From the NCBI RefSeq assembly GCF_019857185.1, contig NZ_JAHWXP010000001.1, forward strand, positions 682,001 to 746,000: a DNA stretch of 64,000 nucleotides. The letters are read 5' to 3'. Numbering within the stretch: the first letter of the stretch is position 1; every line of letters begins with the position of its first letter. This document shows, piece after piece, positions 1-7,672 of this stretch. The notes beneath the pieces were generated by a model, which saw only the letters and a list, made by a program, of their open reading frames with translations, was not told the DNA's origin and did no database searches. The DNA comes from Alteriqipengyuania abyssalis (GTDB taxonomy: Bacteria > Pseudomonadota > Alphaproteobacteria > Sphingomonadales > Sphingomonadaceae). The translations under genes and the position numbers were made by a program.

Positions 1-1303
1 GGATGCGCTTGGCGATCATCAGCAGCGCGGTGGTGTCGATCTCGCTCGCGGGGTCCATCTGGCTGATTGCCAGCATGTACCAGCGCCCGTCGCCATCGCG
101 CAGCAGCCACGAGAGGTTGCGCACCCCGGCCTCGGACCCGCCCTTGTAGCCGACATAACTCCACCCCTCGCGCTCCGCCTCGCTCAGCGCGGTGTTGACG
201 CTCATGATCCGGCGCGCGGTATCTTCGGGCAGATCGGCGATCAGGCGCATCAGGCCCACCTCGTCACGCATGCTGGCGAACCATTCGATATCCTCGATCA
301 GCACCGGCGTGCCCGAGGTGAACACCTCCATTACTCGCTTGCGGGTCAGTTCGTCGCTGTCGAGCGTTTCGAGCATCGCGCGCCGCTGCGCCTCGTTCGC
401 AGCAGCATAGGCTTCGCCCATGTCGCCCGCCTTGATCGAGAACATCTCGCGCGTGGTGAGGAAGGGTAGCGTCTTGCCGCCGCCCGCGTGGCCGCTGGCG
501 CGCATCTCCGCCTCGACCGCATCGCGCCCGACCGTGCGCATCACCAGATCGGTCGCGGTGTTGTCGCTGATCGAGATCATCAGGATCGCCGCGGTCTGGA
601 GCGTCACCGGAGTGCCGCTGGGCCAGGTCTGCATGATGCCGCTTGGAAAGCTCTTGGCGTCGAGTGGCACGACATCGTCCCACGCGAGCCGTCCCTCGCC
701 CACCGCTCGCGAGAGCGCGGCGAGGACGTATAGCTTGAACGCGGAGCCCAGCGCGTAGGGCCTTGCCGGATCGCCGTAGCTGTAGATCGCCTCACCATCG
801 AGCGGCCCGAACCACGCCGCCGTACTGCCCGAAAGCGCGGCGATGTCCGCGTCGATCTTGTCCGGCCCGTCATCCAGCTGCTGGAAGTCCTGCAGCAGCA
901 GCGTCTCGATCAGGAAGGGCGCCTGCGCCTGCAGGCCCAGCGGCCCGCTCGCCAGCGCCTTTTCGAAACGCAGCGTGATTTTGGCCGTGCTGGCATTGAC
1001 CGGCTCGACCGTTTCGACGCCCATCGCCGCACCGAACTGCGAGGTCATCTGCTGGCTGATCTGCGCGAACTGTTCGGGCGAAACCTGCGCGAGGAACGCC
1101 GGGGCGAACACCTCGTCGGCCGGCTTCTCGCCTTTGATGACCGCGATCACATCGTCCGCGCGCGCTTCGAGGCGGGCCTGCAGCGCGGCCTCCTCGCCCG
1201 CCTCGGTGCCTGCCTGGGCATAGGCCGGGCTGGCAGTCGCGGCGAGGCTGGCGGCGGCCAGCGCGGTGCCGATCATCATTGCGCGAAGTGTCTGGATTTG
1301 CAT
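1..1303 (-). CDS. Secreted serine hydrolase, beta-lactamase/PBP fold (3' end outside window)
   Basis: The reading frame is open from an ATG at 1303 to the left edge (434 codons), so the C-terminus is missing. Residues 1-30 look like a Sec signal peptide (hydrophobic Ala/Leu run, then SPAYAQA). After an N-terminal region of about 150 residues comes a beta-lactamase-type domain: S187-A-F-K190 (SxxK nucleophile motif), S246-D-N248 (SDN) and K387-G-G (KTG-like). This is the pattern of the class A beta-lactamase-related serine hydrolase family (PF13354). Family knowledge points to a periplasmic acyl-serine hydrolase; substrate is unknown. The KGG in place of KTG and the long N-terminal domain make a true antibiotic-degrading enzyme less likely than a peptidase or esterase. 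Confidence 0.85.
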   Translation of the reverse strand, partial: MQIQTLRAMMIGTALAAASLAATASPAYAQAGTEAGEEAALQARLEARADDVIAVIKGEKPADEVFAPAFLAQVSPEQFAQISQQMTSQFGAAMGVETVEPVNASTAKITLRFEKALASGPLGLQAQAPFLIETLLLQDFQQLDDGPDKIDADIAALSGSTAAWFGPLDGEAIYSYGDPARPYALGSAFKLYVLAALSRAVGEGRLAWDDVVPLDAKSFPSGIMQTWPSGTPVTLQTAAILMISISDNTATDLVMRTVGRDAVEAEMRASGHAGGGKTLPFLTTREMFSIKAGDMGEAYAAANEAQRRAMLETLDSDELTRKRVMEVFTSGTPVLIEDIEWFASMRDEVGLMRLIADLPEDTARRIMSVNTALSEAEREGWSYVGYKGGSEAGVRNLSWLLRDGDGRWYMLAISQMDPASEIDTTALLMIAKRI

Positions 1304-1392
1304 GCTGGTTCTCCCCTTGCGGTTGCCTAACGATTTGCGTGACTTGACGAAATGGCTACACGCCGTCGCTCAGATTTCTCAGGATTCCCGAT

Positions 1393-2607
1393 ATGCCCAC
1401 CGAACAGATCACCATCGCGACCACGCGCGGCTACGACCTCGCCGGGGCGCTCGAAATGCCGACCGGGCTGGTGCGCGGGGCGGCGGTGTTTGCGCATTGC
1501 TTTACCTGCACCAAGCAGAGCAAGGCGGCGGTCGAGGTGACGCGCGCGCTCGCCCGGCAGGGAATCGCGACGTTGCGGTTCGACTTTACCGGGCTGGGCG
1601 GCAGCGGCGGCGATTTCGGCCGCGCGGGCTTTGCCAGCGATATCGAGGATCTGGTCGCCTCCGCCGATCATTTGTGCACCCGGTTCGGCGGGCCGATCCT
1701 GATGATCGGGCACAGCCTGGGCGGGGCGGCGGTGCTCGCCGCGGCGGACATGATCGGGCACGATCGGATCGCGGGCGTCGCCACGATCGGCGCGCCGTCC
1801 GACGTTCCCCACGTGCTCGGCAATATCAACGGCGATCTCGCCGCGATCGAGCGGGACGGGCAGGGTAAGGTGACCATCGGCGGGCGCGCCTTCCACCTCA
1901 GCCGCGAATTCCTCGACAAGACGCGCGCGATCGACCTGCCCGAGGTGGTCGGTCGCCTGCGCCTGCCGATCCTGATCGCCCATTCGCCGACCGACCAGAT
2001 CGTGGGGATCGAGAACGCCTCTGCGCTCTACGAAGCGGCGCGTCACCCGAAGAGCTTCATCAGCCTTGGCGAGGCGGATCACCTGCTGACCAGAGCGGAC
2101 GATGCGCATTTCATTGCGGATATCATCGCCGCATGGGGTGCGCGCTACCTGCCGATGAAGGCGGACTGGCCGCATCCGGAGAACGGCGTGGTCGTGTGCA
2201 CCGGCCACGGCAAGTTCGGCACCGAGGTGCACACCCCCTCGCACCGCTTCGTCGCGGACGAGCCGCGCGGCCACGGCGGCGACGATACCGGACCCACGCC
2301 CTACGACCTGCTGAACGCAGCGCTGGGCACCTGCACCGCTATGACGATGAAGATGTACGCGGATCGCAAGGGCCTGCCCTTCGAAGGCGCGCGGGTGGCG
2401 GTGACGCACGAGCGTGACCACGGGCGGGACTGCGACCATTGCGAGGAAGACGACGCGAAGGTCCAGGCGCTCCACCGCGAGATCACGCTGCTGGGCGACG
2501 GTCTGACCGCCGAGCAGCGCGACCGGCTGATCGAGATCGCGGACAAGTGCCCGGTCCACCGCACGCTCGAAGGCAGCCTGCACATCCATACCACGCGGAG
2601 CGAATAG
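1393..2607 (+). CDS. Alpha/beta hydrolase fused to OsmC-like domain
   Basis: A 404-residue fusion. Residues about 10-250 form an alpha/beta hydrolase with the nucleophile elbow G106-H-S108-L-G-G and a late Asp/His region (SPTDQIVG, then GEADHLL). Residues about 268-404 form an OsmC/Ohr-like domain with the two family cysteines in LGTCTAM and DKCPVHRTLE, the usual redox pair of organic hydroperoxide reductases. The fusion is a recognised bacterial architecture, so this is not a sequencing join. A cytosolic role in hydrolysing an ester or thioester and reducing a peroxide is inferred; the substrate is unknown. The ATG at 1393 starts the conserved region immediately. It is read away from the serine hydrolase gene, with 89 bases between the two starts. 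Confidence 0.88.
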   Translation: MPTEQITIATTRGYDLAGALEMPTGLVRGAAVFAHCFTCTKQSKAAVEVTRALARQGIATLRFDFTGLGGSGGDFGRAGFASDIEDLVASADHLCTRFGGPILMIGHSLGGAAVLAAADMIGHDRIAGVATIGAPSDVPHVLGNINGDLAAIERDGQGKVTIGGRAFHLSREFLDKTRAIDLPEVVGRLRLPILIAHSPTDQIVGIENASALYEAARHPKSFISLGEADHLLTRADDAHFIADIIAAWGARYLPMKADWPHPENGVVVCTGHGKFGTEVHTPSHRFVADEPRGHGGDDTGPTPYDLLNAALGTCTAMTMKMYADRKGLPFEGARVAVTHERDHGRDCDHCEEDDAKVQALHREITLLGDGLTAEQRDRLIEIADKCPVHRTLEGSLHIHTTRSE

Positions 2608-2633
2608 GCCTGGGGATAGGGCGGCATGGCGGG

Positions 2634-3206
2634 TCACGCCGCCTCCAGCTCCTCGGCCTGCCGCTGCAGCGCCTTCGCGGTACGCAGGTTGAGCCAGATG
2701 ACGAAGCCGAAGAAGGCGAGGGTAGCGCCGAAAGGCAGGCCGATCCGCTCGACGATCTCGGCTGCCGGGCGTACGCCCATCGCCTTGATCGCGACCGTGC
2801 CGTAGACACCCAGAACACTGGGCACGAACGGCGCGACGTACCACAGCGGAACCTTGCGCAGCGCGTCGGCCTGCCGCCGGTACTGCGCGCTCAGATGGCT
2901 CCGGCAGTCCTCTTCCGGACGACGCGCGAGATTCGATGCGCGGCGGTGCAGGTTCCACAGGACGAACAGCGTCGCCGGGACCATCAGCCCCATCGATCCG
3001 GCCAGCAACCATTCGCCCATCCCTGCGAACATCAGGCATGTCGGCACGCTGGCGAGCAGGACGAGCACGCCCGCCGCATATTCCAGGATATTGCGCCGAC
3101 GGATCTTGCGTTCGAATGTACTGCTGCGGTCCATGAGATTCTCCGGCTTGGTGAAGGTTTCGGCAGCGCCCTCGGCCTGCCAGATCTGCTTGAGATCATC
3201 GGTCAT
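2634..3206 (-). CDS. Membrane protein paired with ECF sigma factor, possible anti-sigma
   Basis: 190 residues. About 45 cytosolic residues are followed by hydrophobic segments near 43-65, 68-90, 122-145 and 150-172, so probably four membrane spans. The start overlaps the end of the sigma-factor gene by 11 bases, so the two are translationally coupled. No zinc-binding HxxxCxxC anti-sigma motif is visible. The coupling suggests it controls the sigma factor or transduces an envelope signal to it, but this rests on position only. The N-terminal segment is short and charged (LKQIWQAEGA, then ENLMDRSSTFERKIRRRN) and is where contact with the sigma factor would be expected. Confidence 0.7.
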   Translation of the reverse strand: MTDDLKQIWQAEGAAETFTKPENLMDRSSTFERKIRRRNILEYAAGVLVLLASVPTCLMFAGMGEWLLAGSMGLMVPATLFVLWNLHRRASNLARRPEEDCRSHLSAQYRRQADALRKVPLWYVAPFVPSVLGVYGTVAIKAMGVRPAAEIVERIGLPFGATLAFFGFVIWLNLRTAKALQRQAEELEAA

Positions 3207-3717
3207 GGTCGATCTCCGGAAGTTCGAATTGCGCGGCGAGCTTTTCCCTCAACCGCGAGAGGCGGGTGGCGACCGCGCCGCTGGACAGTCCCGTCACCTC
3301 CGCGATCTCCGCGCCCGAATGGCCTTCGAGCCACAGCAGGATCACCTGCGCGTCGAGCAGGGGGAGGGTGCGGATGATAGCGTGGAGGCGCTGGAGCGCG
3401 TGGGTCTCGGCCCGCGCCACCTCGCCTTCACCGGTCGCGGTCAGGCTGTCGAGTTCATCGATATCGACGGTGGCAGGCTTGCGCGCATCGCGCCCGACAT
3501 GGTCCGCCGCAACATTGTGGGCGACGCGAAACACCCAGGTCTTGAGCGCGCACTTGCCATCGAAGCGTTCGAAACTGCGCCACAGCTCCAGATGGATATC
3601 CTGCTCCAGATCGCGCGCCTTGTCCGCATCGCGCTCCATCGCCCGGGCGAGCCGCGCAATAGCTGGCGCGAACTGCTCGCCCGCCTGGTGGTAGAGTGTG
3701 GCCTGTTGCCCGGTCAT
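3196..3717 (-). CDS. RNA polymerase sigma factor, ECF (sigma-70) family
   Basis: 173 residues, the usual ECF length. Region 2 lies at about residues 14-80 (ARDLEQDIHLELWRSFERFD, then KTWVFRVAHNVAADHV, the -10 recognition helix). Region 4 lies at about 108-160 (LPLLDAQVILLWLEGHSGAE and the helix-turn-helix EVTGLSSGAVATRLSRLREK). It should direct RNA polymerase to a small regulon. The downstream membrane gene overlaps it and is the candidate regulator. The gene is single-domain, with no C-terminal extension. Its target promoter is not identifiable; autoregulation is possible because it is the first gene of the pair. Confidence 0.9.
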   Translation of the reverse strand: MTGQQATLYHQAGEQFAPAIARLARAMERDADKARDLEQDIHLELWRSFERFDGKCALKTWVFRVAHNVAADHVGRDARKPATVDIDELDSLTATGEGEVARAETHALQRLHAIIRTLPLLDAQVILLWLEGHSGAEIAEVTGLSSGAVATRLSRLREKLAAQFELPEIDHDR

Positions 3718-3782
3718 GACCCTTTAGTCGGCCACGGAGCGGATTTCTTACAGGGGGCAAGGGATTTTTTTGTCGGCAAGCC

Positions 3783-3897
3783 CCCCTCATCCAAGCATCG
3801 CTAGTCGCTGTCGCGACAAGCTCAGCTATCCTTCTCCCGAGGGAGAAGGATATGAAGACTTGGCGGCTTTGCTGCCTAGTCGCAGTTGGATGAGGGG
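3783..3897. repeat. Three-armed palindromic repeat, left copy flanking DUF559 gene A
   Basis: A 115-base unit closed by CCCCTCATCCAA (3783-3794) and TTGGATGAGGGG (3886-3897), which pair perfectly. Inside are three hairpins. Arm 1 is 3800-3821: GCT, A, GTCGC, loop TGTC, GCGAC, A, AGC, with one A-A mismatch. The central arm is 3828-3851: ATCCTTCTCCC, GA, GGGAGAAGGAT. Arm 3 is 3857-3881: GACT, T, GGCGGC, loop TTT, GCTGCC, T, AGTC, with one T-T mismatch. The last bases (GAGGGGTGGGAG) run into the ribosome-binding position of the DUF559 gene. Confidence 0.92.
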
Positions 3898-3906
3898 TGG
3901 GAGTCG

Positions 3907-4248
3907 ATGAAACCAGTCAAGCGCGCCCGCGCGCTACGCAAGGCATCGACCGATGCCGAAGCGCTGCTTTGGTCGCGCCTCCGCAATCGTCAGTTCCGCA
4001 ATCTCAAATTCCGCAGGCAAGTCCCGCTCGGCCATTACATCGTCGACTTCTATTGCCACGAGTTTCAGCTCGTCATCGAACTCGACGGCGGCCAGCATTC
4101 CGAAGAGGTCGACCGGTCGCGCACCCAATGGCTGGAAGGCGAAGGTTATCGTGTTGTGCGGTTCTGGAACAACGAGGTGCTGGAAAATACTGATGGCGTA
4201 CTTGCGAAACTGGAGCGGCAGGTAGGCCCCTCATCCAACTCCGGCTAG
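3907..4248 (+). CDS. DUF559 (Vsr-like, PD-(D/E)XK) endonuclease-domain protein, cassette A
   Basis: 113 residues from ATG 3907. A TTG at 3886, inside the left repeat, would add seven residues but is less likely. Family features: a basic N-terminus (KRARALRKASTDAEALLW), KFRRQVPLGHYIVDFYC, the strand IELDGGQH and the terminal VVRFWNNEVLEN. D/E residues in VDF and IELDG and the His of GQH are the probable metal-site residues of this Vsr-like fold. Nuclease activity is inferred from the family. The last seven codons (PSSNSG and stop) lie inside the right repeat, and the stop TAG is the CTAG of that repeat's arm 1. The gene is therefore part of the repeat cassette rather than a bystander between two repeats. 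Confidence 0.87.
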   Translation: MKPVKRARALRKASTDAEALLWSRLRNRQFRNLKFRRQVPLGHYIVDFYCHEFQLVIELDGGQHSEEVDRSRTQWLEGEGYRVVRFWNNEVLENTDGVLAKLERQVGPSSNSG

Positions 4249-4340
4249 GCGCTTCGCGCCAAGCCTGCGTATCCTTCTCCCGTTGGGAGAAGGATGGCAG
4301 AGCTTGTCACGCAAGTGACTAGCGGCGCCTGGATGAGGGG
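4227..4340. repeat. Three-armed palindromic repeat, right copy flanking DUF559 gene A
   Basis: A 114-base unit of the same design as the copy at 3783. The outer stem is CCCCTCATCCA (from 4227) with TGGATGAGGGG (4330-4340). Arm 1 is 4243-4265: GGCT, A, GGCGC, loop TTC, GCGCC, A, AGCC. The central arm is 4271-4295: ATCCTTCTCCC, GTT, GGGAGAAGGAT. Arm 3 is 4302-4323: GCT, T, GTCAC, loop GCAA, GTGAC, T, AGC. Arms 1 and 3 differ in sequence from the left copy but keep the pairing and the A-A and T-T mismatch positions. It ends 10 bases before the parE stop codon. Confidence 0.92.
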
Positions 4341-4349
4341 TAATCCCCC

Positions 4350-6338
4350 TCACGCATCGATCAGCTCGCGATCCAGATCGCCCGCCTTGTTCTGGATGAA
4401 CTGGAAGCGGTGCTCCGGATTGCGGCCCATCAGCTGGCCGACCAGTTCCTTCACCGCCGCGCGGTCCTCGAACTCGGGGGGCAGGGTGATGCGGATCAGG
4501 CTGCGGCTGTCCGGGTGCATGGTGGTCTCGCGCAGCTGCGCGGGGTTCATTTCGCCGAGGCCCTTGAACCGGCTGATCTCGATCTTCTTGCCCTTGAAGA
4601 CGGTCTCTTCCAGCTCGCGCCGGTGTTCCTCGTCACGGGCATAGCGGCTCTCCTTGCCCGCGGTCAGGCGGTAGAGCGGCGGCTGGGCAAGAAACAGGTG
4701 CCCCTTGCGGACGATGTCCGGCATTTCCTGGAAGAAGAACGTCATCAGCAGCGTCGCGATATGCGCGCCGTCGACATCGGCATCGGTCATGATGACCACG
4801 CGGTCGTAGCGCAGCTGATCCGCGTCGCAATCCTTGCGCACCCCGCAGCCGAGCGCGAGGATGAGGTCCGCGATTTCGCTGTTGGCGCGGATCTTGTCGG
4901 CGGACGCGCTCGCGACGTTGAGGATCTTGCCGCGTATCGGCAGGATCGCCTGCGTCTTGCGGTCGCGCGCCTGCTTGGCACTGCCGCCCGCGGAATCGCC
5001 CTCGACGATGAACAGCTCGGTTTCCTTGTCGCCTTCGCCCGAACAGTCGGTCAGCTTGCCCGGCAGGCGCAGCTTCTTCGCATTGGTGGCGGTCTTGCGT
5101 TTGACCTCGCGCTCCGCCCGGCGGCGCAGGCGTTCGTCCATCCGCTCCATCACCTCGCCCAGCAGCGCCTTCCCGCGCTCCATATTGTCGGCGAGGAAGT
5201 GGTCGAAATGGTCGCGCACCGCGTTCTCGACCAGCTTGGTCGCTTCCGGGCTGGTCAGCCGGTCCTTGGTCTGACTCTGGAACTGGGGATCGCGGATGAA
5301 GACGCTCAGCAGCACCTCGGCGCCCGCCATCACGTCGTCGGCGGAAATGTCCTTCGCCTTCTTCTGGCCGACCAGTTCGCCGAATGCGCGCAGCCCCTTG
5401 GTGAGCGCATTGCGCAGCCCCTGCTCGTGCGTCCCGCCGTCGGGCGTGGGAACGGTGTTGCAGTACCAGCTGGTCGCCGCGTCCGAGAACAGCGGCCAGG
5501 CGATCGCCCATTCGACGCGCCCGTTGGACACGCCATCGACGCTCGGGAAATCCTGGCTGCCGGCGAAGGGCTGCGCAGTGACGCATTCGCGCCCGGCGAC
5601 GCGCTGCGTCAGATGATCGGCAAGCCCGCCGGGGAACTTGAAGGTTTCCTCCTCGGGCACATCGTCGGTCGCGAGGCTGGGGGCGCATTTCCACCGGATC
5701 TCGACCCCGGCGAAGAGGTAGGCCTTGGAGCGCGCGAGCTTGAACAGCCGCTTGGCACTGAACTGGCGCGGGCCGAAAATCTCCGGGTCGGGCGTGAAGC
5801 TGACCGTGGTGCCGCGCCGGTTGGGCGCCGCGCCGACCGTCTCGATCGGGCCCAGCGTCTGCCCCTTGGAGAATTCCTGCGCATAGAGCGTCTTGTCGCG
5901 CGCAACCTCGACCCGGGTGTGTTCGGACAGCGCGTTGACCACGCTGACGCCGACGCCGTGCAGGCCGCCCGAGGTCGCATAGGCTTTCCCTGAGAACTTG
6001 CCGCCCGAGTGGAGGGTGGAAAGGATCACCTCCAGCGTGGACTTGCCGGGGAACTTGGGATGCTCGTCGATCGGCATGCCGCGCCCGTTATCGGCGATGG
6101 TCAGCCGGTTGCCTTCTTCCAGCTTGACCTCGATCCGGGTCGCGTGGCCCGCCACCGCCTCGTCCATCGAGTTGTCGAGAACCTCGGCGGCGAGGTGGTG
6201 CAACGCGCGATCATCCGTCCCGCCGATATACATGCCGGGCCGGCGGCGCACGGGCTCCAGCCCTTCGAGCACCTCGATCGAGGAGGAATCGTAATCGCCG
6301 CTGGAGGTCGGCGTACCTTCGAACAGATCATCGGACAT
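4350..6338 (-). CDS. parE: DNA topoisomerase IV subunit B (ParE)
   Basis: 662 residues, the ParE length; GyrB is usually over 780. The GHKL ATPase part has EVLDNSMDEAVAG, ADNGRGMPID, LHSGGKFSGK and GGLHGVGVSVVNALS. The transducer domain follows, then a TOPRIM domain with FIVEGDSAGGSAKQARDRKT, LPIRGKILNV and MTDADVDGAHIATLL. The C-terminal RFKGLGEMNPAQL and RNPEHRFQFIQ are typical. It decatenates daughter chromosomes together with ParC, which is not in the window. The gene stands alone on the minus strand, with a palindromic repeat just after its stop codon that could contribute to mRNA end formation. Confidence 0.96.
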   Translation of the reverse strand: MSDDLFEGTPTSSGDYDSSSIEVLEGLEPVRRRPGMYIGGTDDRALHHLAAEVLDNSMDEAVAGHATRIEVKLEEGNRLTIADNGRGMPIDEHPKFPGKSTLEVILSTLHSGGKFSGKAYATSGGLHGVGVSVVNALSEHTRVEVARDKTLYAQEFSKGQTLGPIETVGAAPNRRGTTVSFTPDPEIFGPRQFSAKRLFKLARSKAYLFAGVEIRWKCAPSLATDDVPEEETFKFPGGLADHLTQRVAGRECVTAQPFAGSQDFPSVDGVSNGRVEWAIAWPLFSDAATSWYCNTVPTPDGGTHEQGLRNALTKGLRAFGELVGQKKAKDISADDVMAGAEVLLSVFIRDPQFQSQTKDRLTSPEATKLVENAVRDHFDHFLADNMERGKALLGEVMERMDERLRRRAEREVKRKTATNAKKLRLPGKLTDCSGEGDKETELFIVEGDSAGGSAKQARDRKTQAILPIRGKILNVASASADKIRANSEIADLILALGCGVRKDCDADQLRYDRVVIMTDADVDGAHIATLLMTFFFQEMPDIVRKGHLFLAQPPLYRLTAGKESRYARDEEHRRELEETVFKGKKIEISRFKGLGEMNPAQLRETTMHPDSRSLIRITLPPEFEDRAAVKELVGQLMGRNPEHRFQFIQNKAGDLDRELIDA

Positions 6339-6409
6339 GGTCGTGAATGTGCGCGCCCCACCCGACTATAACAAGCCGGGTGGAACGCGATGTCCGCAAT
6401 TTCCGCGTG

Positions 6410-7645
6410 CTAGAAGCTCTCGGGAGCGGGGGAGACCACCACGACCTGCCCGTCACGCACCTCGCGCACTTCGAGCGCGCGCTGGGCGGTCCCGTCGGTG
6501 CTGAAGCGGAACGCACCGTCGAGGCCGAGGAAGCCGCCCGCATCGGTCAGCTGACCGGTGGGGAAGGGGCGACCCGGCTGCCAGCCATTGCCCGCCACCC
6601 GCAGCGCGAGCAGCACGCCGTCATAGCCCAGCGTCGCGATCCGATAGGGGGAGTCGCCGAAGCGGCTGCGGTAGCTTTCCGAAAAGCGGCGATAGCGCGC
6701 ATCGGACAGGGCGGAGAACAGCGCGCCCTGCATCACGCCTGCGGCGGGAATGGCGCTCTCACCGCTCCACAACTCGGTGCCGAGCAGCCGGGGGCCGGCC
6801 CCGGTCTCGTCGCGCAGCTCGGCCGCAGCGATGATCGCGAGCCGGGGGCTGTCGGCGATCATCACCGTGTCGAACCCGCCGCGTGCGCGCAGGCGCCGCG
6901 CGGCACTCGCGGCGGAGCCGTCGTTGCGCGAATAGCGTTCGGTCGCGACCAGGCTGCCGCCGACGCCGCGCAGCGCTTCGAGCAGGGCGAGCTCGGCCTG
7001 GCGGCCATATTCGCCCTCGGGCACCAGCGCGCCATAGGTTCGCGCGCCCTGTCCCTGCGCGAAGCGGACCGTCCGCGCCACCGACTGCGAGGGAGACAGG
7101 CCCATCAGGTAGACATCGGGCGAGGCCACGCTGACATCGTTGGAGAAGGCGATCAGCGGAATATTGCGCGGCCGCGCCTCGGCCAGAACGTCGGCGACGT
7201 TGCTGCCCAGCAGCGGGCCAAGGATCAGCTGGTTGCCGTCCGCCACCGCGCGGCGCGCTGCCTCACGGGCATTGTCGGCGGTGTCGTAGGTGGTGATACG
7301 CAGGCTGTCGGCATTGGTGTCGAGCAGGGCCATCGTGGTTGCATTGGCGATCGACTGGCCGACGCGCCCGTTGTCCCCCGTGGTCGGAACCAGCAGCGCG
7401 ACCCGGTGGCGTGTGCTGTCGCCCGGTTCCTGCGGCAGAGGGGTGGGGCTGCTGCGATCGATCGGCGGCGGGGTCCGCCGGTCGTCGTTCGAGCCGGTCT
7501 GCCCGCTCGGCTGCGAGGGCGGCGGTGGGGAATAGGGCGGATCGACCTGCGGAATGATCTGGCACCCGGCGAGCAGCAGGCCCATGCCGAGGGTAAGGAT
7601 CAGGCGGCGGCAGTGGATCAAGCCGGTCTTGGTGGAGCCCATCAT
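6410..7645 (-). CDS. Penicillin-binding protein activator lipoprotein (LpoA-like)
   Basis: 411 residues starting at ATG 7645 (a second ATG follows directly at 7642). The N-terminus has a lipoprotein signal: a hydrophobic stretch LILTLGMGLLLAGC with Cys as the lipid site, followed by a Pro/Ser/Gln-rich linker (YSPPPPSQPSG). The rest is a type 1 periplasmic-binding fold: HRVALLVPTTGDNGRVGQSI, LILGPLLGSNVADVL, GALVPEGEYGRQAELALLEA, ALGYDGVLLALR-type elements. It belongs to the penicillin-binding protein activator family and lies next to rsmI and yraN, as lpoA does in E. coli, although it lacks the TPR-like N-terminal domain of E. coli LpoA. The role in stimulating peptidoglycan synthase is inferred. 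It diverges from rsmI with only 27 bases between starts. Confidence 0.85.
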   Translation of the reverse strand: MMGSTKTGLIHCRRLILTLGMGLLLAGCQIIPQVDPPYSPPPPSQPSGQTGSNDDRRTPPPIDRSSPTPLPQEPGDSTRHRVALLVPTTGDNGRVGQSIANATTMALLDTNADSLRITTYDTADNAREAARRAVADGNQLILGPLLGSNVADVLAEARPRNIPLIAFSNDVSVASPDVYLMGLSPSQSVARTVRFAQGQGARTYGALVPEGEYGRQAELALLEALRGVGGSLVATERYSRNDGSAASAARRLRARGGFDTVMIADSPRLAIIAAAELRDETGAGPRLLGTELWSGESAIPAAGVMQGALFSALSDARYRRFSESYRSRFGDSPYRIATLGYDGVLLALRVAGNGWQPGRPFPTGQLTDAGGFLGLDGAFRFSTDGTAQRALEVREVRDGQVVVVSPAPESF

Positions 7646-7672
7646 GCTTGCGAATATCCCCTGCGTTGGTCC

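Noticed and set aside
1327-3039. 570-codon minus-strand open frame
   Set aside because: It is antisense to the alpha/beta hydrolase-OsmC gene and lacks any family motif; composition is Arg/Ala/Gly-rich as in shadow frames.
3886-3906. TTG at 3886 as the start of DUF559 gene A
   Set aside because: It lies inside the palindromic repeat and would add seven residues not seen in the family; ATG 3907 starts the family sequence.
3907-4248. DUF559 gene as part of a restriction-modification system
   Set aside because: No methyltransferase or specificity gene nearby; neighbours are a sigma factor gene and parE.
6347-7672. Extension of the rsmI frame far upstream
   Set aside because: The extra part is antisense to the LpoA-like lipoprotein gene; the conserved RsmI sequence begins at about 7733 and ATG 7673 is well placed.
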